NCBI GenBank assembly: GCA_913058135.1
Contig: CAJXPR010000016.1
Coordinates: forward strand, 1 to 46,697
Length of the DNA stretch: 46,697 nucleotides
Direction: 5' to 3'
DNA from: an uncultured Gammaproteobacteria bacterium
GTDB taxonomy: Bacteria; Pseudomonadota; Gammaproteobacteria; Pseudomonadales; Pseudohongiellaceae
Shown here: positions 7,913 to 16,249 of the stretch, piece after piece
Layout of the letters: each line of letters opens with the position of its first letter
Numbering within the stretch: the first letter of the stretch is position 1
The notes under the pieces: model-generated
Databases searched by the model: none
Told to the model about the DNA's origin: nothing
What the model saw: the letters and a program-made list of their open reading frames with translations, nothing else
Position numbers and translations under genes: made by a program

Positions 7913-10147
7913 TCAGACGTTACCGGATGCCTCTGTCGGTGGTGGCAGGAAGCGGTAGTTCTTTAAAGGCAGCTCGCGGACCCGCTGTCCGGTCAGCGCA
8001 TACAGCGCGTTGGTGACTGCCGCCGAGATGGGCGGCGTGGCCGGCTCGCCAAGACCGCCTACCGGCGCATCACCCGACTCCAGCAGGATCACTTCTATCT
8101 CCGGCGACTGGGCCAGGCGCAACATCTCATAGTCATGGAAATTGCTCTCCTTGACCCGTCCGTTTTCGATGCTGATCTGCCCGTACATGGCCGCCGTCAG
8201 GCCGTAGATGATGCCACTTTCCACTTGTGATGCGGCGGTGTCCGGATTGATTACGCGACCGCAATCGATGGCGCACACAACCTTTTCCACGCGCACTTCA
8301 CCCTCGTCGGTGAGAGAGACTTCAGCTACTTCTGCAACGATGCTGCCAAAACTCTCCTGCAAGGCAATGCCCCGGGCCCGACCCTCGGGTGCCGGTGTTG
8401 TCCATCCGGCCCGAGCGGCAGCTTCCTGCAGTACCCGGCGATGGCGTGGCTTGTCAGCCAACAGCGACAGGCGGTATTGCAGTGGATCCTGATTGGCATG
8501 CCAGGCCAGTTCGTCAGTAAAGGATTCGAGAAAGAATGAGTGCTGCGAATGCGCAACGCTACGCCAGGCGCCGAACGGTATATGGGTCGGGCTCTCAACA
8601 TACTCAATCTGCTGATTCGGTACCTGGTAGGCGAGATGTGCGGCTTCCGCTGGCTCATTCTTGCCCACGTAGATGTTCTCCCAACCGATCAGCTGGCCTT
8701 CGCCGTTCAGGGCAGCGCGGAAGCGGCTGCTGACGGCGGGTCGATAATAATCCTGACGGGTATCTTCTTCCCGGCTCCACAGGGTTTGCACTGGCACATC
8801 AAAGTGGCTGGCGATACGGGTCGCCTGATCAATGGTGTTGGTGGATTGCGGCAAACGCCGCCCGAAGCCGCCGCCCAGATAAAATGGATGTACCGTGACA
8901 TCGTTCTCGTCCATATCAGCGACTGATGCAACCCGGGCTCGAATGCCCAGGTTATCCTGGGTGCCGGTCCAGACATCGCAGCGGCCGTCATGAAAGTGCA
9001 CCGTGCAGTTCATCGGTTCCATGGCCGCGTGGGCCAGGTAGGGTACCCGGTAGCGCGCATCAACAATCTCCGCGGCGTTTTCAAAAGCCTGTGCAGCATC
9101 GCCGGCATGCACATCTTCGTTGCGGTCAGCGCTATCCAGCGCAGCATCGAACTGGGCGAATATGTCGTTGCTGCTGCTACCATCAAATTCAGTGCCGGAG
9201 AATACCGGCTGCAATTGTTTAAGGGCCTCGCTGGCGCGCCAGTAATTGTCGGCGACGACGGCCACTGCATCTTCCAGCTCAATGACGCGTTGTACGCCAC
9301 GGCGCTGCATGACGGCATCGACATTGTCGACACGTGCAAGCTTGCCGCCAAATACCGGGGCAGTGGTGACGGCCGCGTAAAGCATGCCATCGGGACGAGC
9401 ATCGATACCAAACATGGCGCTGCCATCTACTTTTGCAGGGATGTCGATGCGCGGCACGGGTGTGCCCATCAGGGTGAAGCGGTCCGCGGTTTTCAGGGTC
9501 GGATTACGTGGTGGCTCGAACGCAGCAGCGGCGCTGGCCAGTTCGCCGAAACTTGCCGAGCGGCCACTGGCAGGGTGATGGACAAAGCTGTTGCGGGCGT
9601 CGCATTCGCTGGCCGCCACATCCCAGCGCTCTGCCGCAGCATTGATCAGCATTTCCCGAGCGGCGGCACCCGCAGCGCGCATGCCCATCTCGCCGGTGAA
9701 GCGCACTGAACTGCTGCCGCCGGTGATTTGCATGTTCATGATTTCGGCGGCTTTCAGCGTTGCGAAATCAACTGTGCGATCCAGAAACGCGGGCACTGTC
9801 AGTCCCATAGACATGGCAAAACCCTTGATCAGCACGCCATTGGCAAACAGGTCGGTAGCAGGTGCCTGTTCAACCCGCACCCGGTTCCAGTCGGCGTCCA
9901 TCTCGTCTGCTGCCATCATCGGCAGAGAGGTCAGCACGCCTTGTCCCATTTCCGAGTGAGGTACCACTACCGTGACCTGATTATCAGGATCAATTCGCAG
10001 CCACGTAGTCAAAAAAGTCTGTCCGGCTTCAGTGTGGTCGCGATTGGCGAGTGACTGTCGTGTTGGGCGCGTTACCGCATAACCGAGCAGCAGGCCGCCG
10101 CCGATGACCGTAGTGCCCAATAAAAAACGGCGTCGATTCATCTTCAT
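7913..10147 (-). CDS. Molybdopterin-binding large subunit, IorB type (isoquinoline oxidoreductase-like)
   Basis: This is a 744-residue xanthine-oxidase-superfamily subunit. It opens with a twin-arginine signal (MNRRRFLLG, then a hydrophobic stretch), so it is exported folded to the periplasm. Cofactor-site motifs are present: a GQGVLT box early on, GGGFGRR in the middle, and the active-site glutamate in GGLGEPATPP near the C-terminus. The Tat signal and the lack of an FAD subunit place it with IorB / aldehyde-oxidase types, which hydroxylate N-heterocycles or oxidise aldehydes and pass electrons to a cytochrome. The start at 10147 overlaps the stop of the small subunit by four bases (ATGA), indicating translational coupling; the same frame stays open to 10360 but that part lies inside the neighbour. 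The substrate cannot be read from sequence. Confidence 0.88.
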   Translation of the reverse strand: MKMNRRRFLLGTTVIGGGLLLGYAVTRPTRQSLANRDHTEAGQTFLTTWLRIDPDNQVTVVVPHSEMGQGVLTSLPMMAADEMDADWNRVRVEQAPATDLFANGVLIKGFAMSMGLTVPAFLDRTVDFATLKAAEIMNMQITGGSSSVRFTGEMGMRAAGAAAREMLINAAAERWDVAASECDARNSFVHHPASGRSASFGELASAAAAFEPPRNPTLKTADRFTLMGTPVPRIDIPAKVDGSAMFGIDARPDGMLYAAVTTAPVFGGKLARVDNVDAVMQRRGVQRVIELEDAVAVVADNYWRASEALKQLQPVFSGTEFDGSSSNDIFAQFDAALDSADRNEDVHAGDAAQAFENAAEIVDARYRVPYLAHAAMEPMNCTVHFHDGRCDVWTGTQDNLGIRARVASVADMDENDVTVHPFYLGGGFGRRLPQSTNTIDQATRIASHFDVPVQTLWSREEDTRQDYYRPAVSSRFRAALNGEGQLIGWENIYVGKNEPAEAAHLAYQVPNQQIEYVESPTHIPFGAWRSVAHSQHSFFLESFTDELAWHANQDPLQYRLSLLADKPRHRRVLQEAAARAGWTTPAPEGRARGIALQESFGSIVAEVAEVSLTDEGEVRVEKVVCAIDCGRVINPDTAASQVESGIIYGLTAAMYGQISIENGRVKESNFHDYEMLRLAQSPEIEVILLESGDAPVGGLGEPATPPISAAVTNALYALTGQRVRELPLKNYRFLPPPTEASGNV

Positions 10148-10635
10148 ACGGTGTCTCCCTGGGTACTGGCGGCATTGGTCGCAATGACGCTGCGAATGGC
10201 TTTGCTCACGCGAGGATAGGTGCCGCAGCGACACACATTGCTGATGCTGCGCTCGATAGCTGTCTCGTCGGGATTCGGGTTCTCGTTCAGCAGGGCGCTG
10301 ACGGCCATGATCATGCCAGACTGGCAGTAGCCACACTGCGGCACCTGATGGTCGATCCATGCCTGTTGTACGGCGGTGAGCGCAGCGTTTCCGGCGGCGT
10401 TGTGTGCCAGACCCTCAATGGTTGTGATCTGGCCGTTCTGCACGGCGCTGACCGGGGTCATGCAGCTGCGCACCGGCTGACCGTCGACATGTACGGTGCA
10501 GGCACCGCAAGCGGCGATGCCACAGCCGAACTTGGTGCCGGTCAGGCCCAGTTCATTGCGCAGAGCCCAAAGCAAGGGCATTTCTGCTTCGATATCCAGT
10601 TGCCGGGTAGTTCCGTTAATAGTAAGTTCGATCAT
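10144..10635 (-). CDS. [2Fe-2S] small subunit, IorA type
   Basis: This 163-residue iron-sulfur partner of the molybdopterin subunit is encoded just upstream in the same operon. The N-terminal plant-type ferredoxin domain carries CGIAACGACTVHVDG and a further cysteine in RSCMTP. The C-terminal helical domain carries CGYCQSGM and CRCGTYPRV. Together they bind two [2Fe-2S] clusters that move electrons from the molybdenum centre. It has no signal peptide, so it is probably carried through the Tat pore with the large subunit. The two genes overlap by four bases. No dedicated cytochrome or XdhC-type maturation gene lies beside them. Confidence 0.92.
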   Translation of the reverse strand: MIELTINGTTRQLDIEAEMPLLWALRNELGLTGTKFGCGIAACGACTVHVDGQPVRSCMTPVSAVQNGQITTIEGLAHNAAGNAALTAVQQAWIDHQVPQCGYCQSGMIMAVSALLNENPNPDETAIERSISNVCRCGTYPRVSKAIRSVIATNAASTQGDTV

Positions 10636-10825
10636 GTAAGCCTCACCAGGTCAGTTGGCATGGGCGCGTAGTCGGGGCAGCGCCGGAACAGTGATAGTGT
10701 ATAAGCGGTTGTCATGCAATGTGCGCGCGGTGTTAATAGCAGAGCATATAGCAGAACATGAACGGCTTCAATTTGCACGTATGTTTCGGTGAATGACCCA
10801 GTTTAACAGGGCCGAGGGAATGTGG

Positions 10826-12004
10826 ATGTCGTCAGTGATTTATGATTATACCGGACTTCATCGTGTGCACCTGGGCGCGCGTGTCACCGAGACGCTCAGC
10901 GCGGAATTGCAGGAATGTCCGGCTGCCCGGGTGTACGCCATTGTCTCGGGTACGCTGAGCAGGCAAACATCATTACCGGACGAATTGAAACAGGCGCTGG
11001 GCCATCGGCTGGCAGGAATTTTCGATACCATGGGGGCACACACGCCACGCACAGACGTGCTGAAGGCGCTCGCGCAGGCTCGTGGCAGCAAAGCGGATAT
11101 TCTGCTGGCCGTCGGGGGCGGCTCGATGATTGATGCCTGCAAGGTCATTCAATTTTGTCTGAACGCTGGCATCGACAGCGAAGCCGGGCTGCTGCGACAT
11201 GCGCAATTCAGTAACGGGACACGGGGGGAGCTGTGTGGCACCAAGCCGGAGCTGCAACGTGAGCAGCCGGTCTGGCAGATTGCCGTACCCACAACGCTAT
11301 CCGCTGCCGAGTTCAGCAACAACGCAGGTGTCACGGATACATCCCGGGGCACCAAAGAGGGCTACAAGGCACCCGGGCTGGCACCCAGGCAAATTATCTA
11401 CGATCCCGAACTGACGCTGCACACGCCGACGTGGCTGTGGTTATCGACGGCCATCAGAGCGCTGGACCATGCTGTGGAAGGATACTGCTCGGCTGATGCC
11501 CATGCATATGTACAAGCGCATTACCTGCATGCGATGCGTATGTTCGCCGAATCACTGCCAGCGATAAAGGCCAACCCTGGCGACCTCGAGGCCCGTACCC
11601 GCAACCAGCAGGCCACCTGGCTTGCCGGTTGTGGGCTGGGTCGGATAAGCCACGGAGCCAGCCATGGTATCGGATACATCCTGGGTGCGATGTGTGGCGT
11701 CCCGCATGGCCATACTTCCTGTGTCATGCTGCCAGCGGTGTTGCGCTGGAACGAGACGGTCAATAGCGCGCGCCAGCGAGAGGTGGGTGATGCTCTTGGG
11801 GCTGAGGGCGGCAACACAGCCGACTTTTTACGCGGCTGGCTGCAGGATCTGGAATTGCCGGTAAGTCTGCGTGATGTGGGCGTGAAAGCAGAGCAGTTGC
11901 CGGCTATCGCCGCCGCGGCTGCCCAGCATCGGGTGGTCAAAGCGAACCCCAGAACCATCAGCGGCGCTGATGATGTCATGCAGATCCTGCAACTGGCATG
12001 GTGA
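10826..12004 (+). CDS. Iron-containing alcohol dehydrogenase family (maleylacetate reductase-like)
   Basis: This is a 392-residue cytoplasmic NAD(P)-dependent oxidoreductase. The N-terminal nucleotide domain has the GGGSMIDACK box. The C-terminal helical domain holds the metal ligands: D and H in RALDHAVEG and histidines in ISHGASHGIGY and GVPHGHTSC, the family signature. Such enzymes reduce aldehydes or ketones, or oxidise alcohols; the SHGASHGIG wording is like maleylacetate reductases, but no aromatic-ring cleavage genes lie nearby. The ATG at 10826 is chosen because GAGGG (10814-10818) stands 7 bases upstream; ATG codons at 10793 and 10820 are also in frame. It is divergent from the IorAB-type pair, and the roughly 190-base gap shows no promoter I would defend. 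Confidence 0.85.
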   Translation: MSSVIYDYTGLHRVHLGARVTETLSAELQECPAARVYAIVSGTLSRQTSLPDELKQALGHRLAGIFDTMGAHTPRTDVLKALAQARGSKADILLAVGGGSMIDACKVIQFCLNAGIDSEAGLLRHAQFSNGTRGELCGTKPELQREQPVWQIAVPTTLSAAEFSNNAGVTDTSRGTKEGYKAPGLAPRQIIYDPELTLHTPTWLWLSTAIRALDHAVEGYCSADAHAYVQAHYLHAMRMFAESLPAIKANPGDLEARTRNQQATWLAGCGLGRISHGASHGIGYILGAMCGVPHGHTSCVMLPAVLRWNETVNSARQREVGDALGAEGGNTADFLRGWLQDLELPVSLRDVGVKAEQLPAIAAAAAQHRVVKANPRTISGADDVMQILQLAW

Positions 12005-12007
12005 AAA

Positions 12008-12049
12008 CTGACGAATTTATGCAAGTTGCAGGAATTCGTCAGGGTTTTT
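12008..12049 (+). terminator. Rho-independent terminator
   Basis: A perfect ten-pair stem (12008-12017 with 12033-12042) with a 15-base loop is followed by GG and five T. It starts 4 bases after the dehydrogenase stop and ends that single-gene transcript. Confidence 0.75.
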
Positions 12050-12253
12050 GGTTACTTCAACGAAAAAGCCGTTGACCTGAGATCAATTCAATATCAAAGT
12101 AAGCCAGCTTTCAGCCGCTGGCACTTTCGGGTGATCCAGGCACGAAGGATGCCTGCCGGGTTCCGCCCGGTGGCATATCAGCTACTTTCCGGATGCGTTA
12201 GTGTGTGCGTGTCAAATCACAGTACTTTTAACAATATTGAAGGGGAATTCATC

Positions 12254-12625
12254 ATGCGAACAAGAATCGGCTCACTCATCACAGGCGTCATGGTGGCGTT
12301 GCTTATCAGTGCCTGTGCCAGTGTTTCTGAGCCGCACCCGCTGGTGGGCGGTTGGGTGATCACTATCGACACACCCATCGGAGCCATGGACGCCAACCTG
12401 AACGTCAACGAAGACCTGACCGGGGAGATGTCATCCCAGGACCTGGGCGGTGCACCACTTGACGCGGTATCGGTTGATGGTGAAGCGGTCAGCTTCAGCA
12501 CAACAATTGACGCTCAGGGCCAGACCATGACGCTGGTATTCAATGGCACTGTGGTTGAAGATCGGTTGAGCGGCAGCTTCAACACTGATTTCGGCGCAAT
12601 CCCGGTTACCGGTCGTCGTATGTAA
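12254..12625 (+). CDS. Small lipoprotein of unknown function
   Basis: This is a 123-residue protein with a lipoprotein signal: a hydrophobic stretch from about 6 to 20 ending in the lipobox LISAC, so the mature protein begins with a lipidated cysteine at 21. The rest is a short beta-rich domain (VGGWVITIDTPIG, GSFNTDFGAIPVTG) resembling repeats seen in uncharacterised exported proteins that are annotated only as hypothetical. The ATG at 12254 has AAGGGG about 9 bases upstream; the frame is open further 5' but without a plausible start. It sits alone between a terminator and a convergent sulfur-carrier gene. Confidence 0.8.
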   Translation: MRTRIGSLITGVMVALLISACASVSEPHPLVGGWVITIDTPIGAMDANLNVNEDLTGEMSSQDLGGAPLDAVSVDGEAVSFSTTIDAQGQTMTLVFNGTVVEDRLSGSFNTDFGAIPVTGRRM

Positions 12626-12632
12626 TACAGCA

Positions 12633-12657
12633 GACCCCGGCTGATACTGCCGGGGTC
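12633..12657. terminator. GC-rich hairpin after the lipoprotein gene
   Basis: A nine-pair stem (12633-12641 with 12649-12657) and 7-base loop lie 7 bases after the lipoprotein stop and before the end of the convergent gene. It has no T run. It is a probable 3'-end structure. Confidence 0.45.
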
Positions 12658-12691
12658 CGGATCGGCGCTTGCTGCTCGGCGGGCGCCGGCC

Positions 12692-12955
12692 CTAGCCGCC
12701 TTCAATGGCGGCAATAAATACCAGCTCATTGTCGTCAGTCAGCGTTTCTGCCAGCACGTTGGTATAAATGTCACCATCAATTGCGACGGCCGCCCGGCTC
12801 AGAATCCGTCTGCTGCCCGGGTATTGCAACTCAAGCATGGTCAGCAATCCGCGCATCGTAGTGGCAGACATCTCCAGGCATGTATCCGATGGCAATGTCG
12901 CGGCCTTGTCCCCCAGTGCTTCCCGTAAAAAACTGTTTACTATAATTCTGGCCAT
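12692..12955 (-). CDS. MoaD/ThiS-like ubiquitin-fold sulfur carrier
   Basis: This 87-residue protein ends in Ile-Glu-Gly-Gly, the di-glycine tail that is adenylated and thiocarboxylated in MoaD and ThiS. The order of strands and the last segment (ETLTDDNELVFIAAIEGG) fit a beta-grasp fold: MoaD proteins end in a D-x-V-x-x-x-PPVxGG-like strand, here with AIEGG. The ATG at 12955 is chosen because the open frame upstream (to 13210) runs into the promoter of the divergent gene and has no domain content. No moaE, moeB, thiF or thiG lies in the window, so its sulfur acceptor is unknown. It is divergent from the TAXI-TRAP transporter genes, 157 bases away. Ordinary MoaD for molybdopterin synthesis is possible, given two molybdenum enzymes nearby. 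Confidence 0.72.
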   Translation of the reverse strand: MARIIVNSFLREALGDKAATLPSDTCLEMSATTMRGLLTMLELQYPGSRRILSRAAVAIDGDIYTNVLAETLTDDNELVFIAAIEGG

Positions 12956-13112
12956 CTGCTTACCTTGCTCTCCTGACCTTGCTGTCGGTGTCTCGAGCAT
13001 ACCCGATACCCAAAGTATGCCATATTCCTTCCACTCTTTTGGCGACCTTGATACTCTTTGAGGCCATTGAAGCCTAATACTCGCCGCTTGACAGCTGTGC
13101 AGGAGAATAATA

Positions 13113-14303
13113 ATGCGCTTGAACAAACGGGCATCGATGCCGAACATCTTCAGCAAGTTTGGTATCGCGGCCACGCTGGCACTGGCTGTCTCGCTGTCCG
13201 CACCGGTCAATGGGCAATCGGCCCAGCCCGAGTTGCCGCGACAGATGGCGTGGACTGCCTACAACCTGGGGACCACCGGCTACAACCAGGCCGTCGCCAT
13301 CGGCGCCATGTTGCGCGATCGGTACAATATCACGCTGCGAGTGATTCCCGGGCAGAATGACGTGTCGCGACTGTTGCCACTGGACACCGGGCGTGTGCAG
13401 TTCTCCGCCAATGGAGTTGCTACTTATTTTGCCCAGGAGGGCATGTTTCAGTTTGCTGACCCGCAGTGGGGACCCAAACCGCTGCGCATGCTGATGAGCT
13501 CCAATGGGTTGAGTAACCAGGCGGTTGCGGTTGCGGCTGATACCGGCGTTACCACGTTTGCTGAGCTCAGAGGCCGGCGTGTACCGTACGTGCGCGCAGC
13601 GCCCGCGCTCAATATTTCCATGGAAGCCTATCTGGCCTGCGGTGGACTGACCTGGGATGATGTCGAGCGGGTCGATTTCCCGGGCTACGAAGCGATGTGG
13701 GAAGGGGTCATCAACGGTGATGTCGACGCGGCGTTTGGCACCACAGTTTCCGGGCCCACGCGCCGACTGGAAGCATCCCCGCGCGGAATTCGGTGGCTGC
13801 CGGCGCCGCACGACGATGAAGCCTGCTGGCAGCGACTGCTGGCCGTCGGACCCTATTTTAACCAGTACAGCGCCACCCGCGGGGCAGGCATCAGCGACGA
13901 GGATCCTCAGGAGGCGGGAACCTATCCCTATCCGGTGCTGATCGCGCTGGAGAGCCAGGACGAGACCACAGTGTACTGGATGACGCGTGTCATCAACGAA
14001 AATTTTGATGATTTCAAGGACGCTGATCCGGGCGCCATCGGCTGGGCACTGGAGTCCCAGGTTTTCAAATGGGTAGTGCCTTACCACGCGGGCGCAGTCC
14101 GTTACTGGCGCGAGATTGGCGCCTGGACGGACGAGCATGAGGCGCACAATCAGGCATTGATCCGACGCCAGGAAGTTCTGGCAGATGCCTGGAGCGAGGT
14201 GGAAGGCGAAAACATCGATGACCGCGATGCGTTTATGGCGCGCTGGCAGCAGCTTCGTGCTGAACGACTTGAGGCGGCCGGCTTCGATCCGGTCTGGCGC
14301 TGA
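13113..14303 (+). CDS. TAXI-family TRAP transporter solute-binding protein
   Basis: This is a 396-residue periplasmic binding protein. A signal peptide (residues 1 to about 35, hydrophobic AATLALAVSLSAPVNG) is followed by a TAXI domain beginning with the W-x-x-Y-x-x-G-T-x-x-Y pattern (WTAYNLGTTGYNQA), which gives the GxTGxxY class its feel. It captures a small organic acid or related solute and hands it to the membrane subunit. AGGAG stands 7 bases before the ATG at 13113. The stop TGA shares its A with the ATG of the permease (TGATG), so the two are made together. The ligand cannot be assigned. A 416-residue frame on the opposite strand here is a composition shadow. Confidence 0.88.
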   Translation: MRLNKRASMPNIFSKFGIAATLALAVSLSAPVNGQSAQPELPRQMAWTAYNLGTTGYNQAVAIGAMLRDRYNITLRVIPGQNDVSRLLPLDTGRVQFSANGVATYFAQEGMFQFADPQWGPKPLRMLMSSNGLSNQAVAVAADTGVTTFAELRGRRVPYVRAAPALNISMEAYLACGGLTWDDVERVDFPGYEAMWEGVINGDVDAAFGTTVSGPTRRLEASPRGIRWLPAPHDDEACWQRLLAVGPYFNQYSATRGAGISDEDPQEAGTYPYPVLIALESQDETTVYWMTRVINENFDDFKDADPGAIGWALESQVFKWVVPYHAGAVRYWREIGAWTDEHEAHNQALIRRQEVLADAWSEVEGENIDDRDAFMARWQQLRAERLEAAGFDPVWR

Positions 14304-16249
14304 TGGCCCGCTCGCCCGCGTCAATGCCCGCGCCGGTTCGCTGGCTGGTTGCCATCTCGGCGGTGCTCAGTGCCTTTCTGGCCATGGACTCCTTGCGCCT
14401 GTTTTCCGAGAGCCCCTTACTCGATTTTGTCATTACCGTGCAAAATCACTACTACTATGCCTTGCTCGCGCTGCTGCTGCCGCTGGCCTACCTGATCTAC
14501 CCGGCCCACGCCGGAGCCCGACACTACTGGTATGACATCGTACTTGCGGTCATTACCTTCGCGGTCTGCACGTTCTTTTTTATCAACGCCGAAACCATGC
14601 TGGATTATGGCTGGGAGTTCGCTGCCCCGACCTATGCCGTGGTGATGAGTTATCTGTTATGGATGCTGGCGCTGGAGGCAGTGCGTCGCTGCGGTGGTAC
14701 AACGCTGTTTGTACTGGTACTGGTGTTCTCCCTGTATCCGATTGTCGCCGATCAATTACCCGGGCCGATTTCCGGCATGGCATCATCCGCCGCAGAAACC
14801 GCCTCCTATCATGTGATGAGTATCGAAAGTATCCTCGGTCTCCCGTTTCGCGCGTTTGCACAATTGGTCATTGGTTTTCTGATTTTTGGTATCGCCCTTC
14901 AGCACACCGGCGGCGGCCGGTTCTTTATCAACCTGGCGTTTGCCATGTTTGGCCATGTGCGCGGCGGTTCCGCGAAAGTGGCAATCGTTTCCAGCGGCCT
15001 GATGGGTTCCATGAGCGGCAGCGTGATCACCAATGTGCTGACCACCGGTCAGATGACCATTCCGGCGATGAAACGTGACGGTATGTCCAGCGAGTATGCT
15101 GGTGGTGTGGAAGCCTGCGCCTCCACCGGCGGGGTGCTGCTGCCACCGATCATGGGCTCGACAGCGTTTGTCATGGCGACCTTTCTGAATGTCCCTTACA
15201 CCACAGTGGCGCTGGCGGCAGCGATACCGGCACTGTTGTATTTCTTTGGACTGTTTGTGCAGGTAGACGCCTATGCGGCACGCACCGGCTTAAAAGGCAC
15301 GCCGCGCGAGCAGTTACCGAAACTGGGCGCAACCATGCGCGAAGGCTGGTTCTACATAGCGTCCTTCGTGGTACTGATTTTCCTGCTGGTATATCTGCAG
15401 CGCGAAGCAGTGGCGCCATTCTATGCAACTGCCATGTTGCTGGTGCTCAACCAGCTGTCAGCGAAAAATCGTTGGGATATCAAAACCACCGGCTCGTTTC
15501 TGGTGGCTGCGGGCAAGCTGTTGGCTGAGCTGCTGGCGATCATGGCCGGTGTGGGTCTGATCGTGGGCGCACTGTCACTGACCGGGCTGTCGGGTACGCT
15601 GGTCAACGATCTGCTGTATCTGGCGGGGGACTCGGTACTACTGCTACTGTTGATGGGGGCATTGACGAGTTTTGTTCTTGGCATCGGCATGACCGTCACG
15701 GCCGCCTATATTTTTCTGGCCATCATCCTGGCGCCCGCCCTGATCCAGGGCGGCCTGGATCCGATGAGTGTGCACCTGTTTATTCTGTATTGGGGGATGT
15801 TGTCCTTTATCACCCCGCCAGTGGCCCTGGGCGCCTTTGCCGCCGCCAGCATCGCTGGTGCTTCGTCGCTGGCTACCGGTTTTAAAGCGATGCGCCTGGG
15901 CAGTGTCATCTATTTTATCCCGTTCTTTTTTGTCCTGGATCCGGCATTGACCATGGCCGGCAGTTTTTGGGACACCCTGTCTGCCACTGTCACGGTGGCA
16001 GTCGGTGTGTTGCTGATTGCTGGATCGTTGCAGGATTATCTGCCCGGGCTGGGCTTTCTGGATCGCAGCGGTTGGCCTGGGCGCGCCGGTCGACTCCTCA
16101 CCGGATTCGGCGGTGGTCTGGTTGCCCTGCCTGGCCTGGAGATGATCGGTGTTAACGTGGGTGATATGGCGCTGTTGAGTGCCGGTGGGGCAATGGCTCT
16201 ACTGGGCATAGTGCTTGCCCGGCGCCCGGCAGAGCCAGTGACCGCTTAG
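14303..16249 (+). CDS. TRAP transporter fused permease (DctQM-type, TAXI class)
   Basis: This 648-residue inner-membrane protein is almost all hydrophobic helices. The N-terminal part (to about 170) stands for the small DctQ-like subunit, and the rest for the large DctM-like subunit that moves the solute with sodium or protons. The DctM signature segments GSMSGSVITNVLTTGQ and ASTGGVLLPPIMGS are present, and a second pseudo-repeat has LGIGMTVTAAY and FITPPVALGAFAAA. The fused form is the rule for TAXI-type systems. The start overlaps the binding-protein stop. The C-terminal tail has two further hydrophobic segments. The stop overlaps by four bases the end of the convergent DUF6351-like gene. 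Confidence 0.9.
   Translation: MARSPASMPAPVRWLVAISAVLSAFLAMDSLRLFSESPLLDFVITVQNHYYYALLALLLPLAYLIYPAHAGARHYWYDIVLAVITFAVCTFFFINAETMLDYGWEFAAPTYAVVMSYLLWMLALEAVRRCGGTTLFVLVLVFSLYPIVADQLPGPISGMASSAAETASYHVMSIESILGLPFRAFAQLVIGFLIFGIALQHTGGGRFFINLAFAMFGHVRGGSAKVAIVSSGLMGSMSGSVITNVLTTGQMTIPAMKRDGMSSEYAGGVEACASTGGVLLPPIMGSTAFVMATFLNVPYTTVALAAAIPALLYFFGLFVQVDAYAARTGLKGTPREQLPKLGATMREGWFYIASFVVLIFLLVYLQREAVAPFYATAMLLVLNQLSAKNRWDIKTTGSFLVAAGKLLAELLAIMAGVGLIVGALSLTGLSGTLVNDLLYLAGDSVLLLLLMGALTSFVLGIGMTVTAAYIFLAIILAPALIQGGLDPMSVHLFILYWGMLSFITPPVALGAFAAASIAGASSLATGFKAMRLGSVIYFIPFFFVLDPALTMAGSFWDTLSATVTVAVGVLLIAGSLQDYLPGLGFLDRSGWPGRAGRLLTGFGGGLVALPGLEMIGVNVGDMALLSAGGAMALLGIVLARRPAEPVTA

Noticed and set aside
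8990-9709. A 239-residue plus-strand frame
   Set aside because: It is antisense to the IorB-type subunit, whose motifs are intact. It is a composition shadow without a ribosome site.
13074-14324. A 416-residue open frame on the minus strand
   Set aside because: It lies wholly opposite the TAXI binding-protein gene, which has a signal peptide, a ribosome site and a clear family; the minus frame has no recognisable domain and low-complexity composition.
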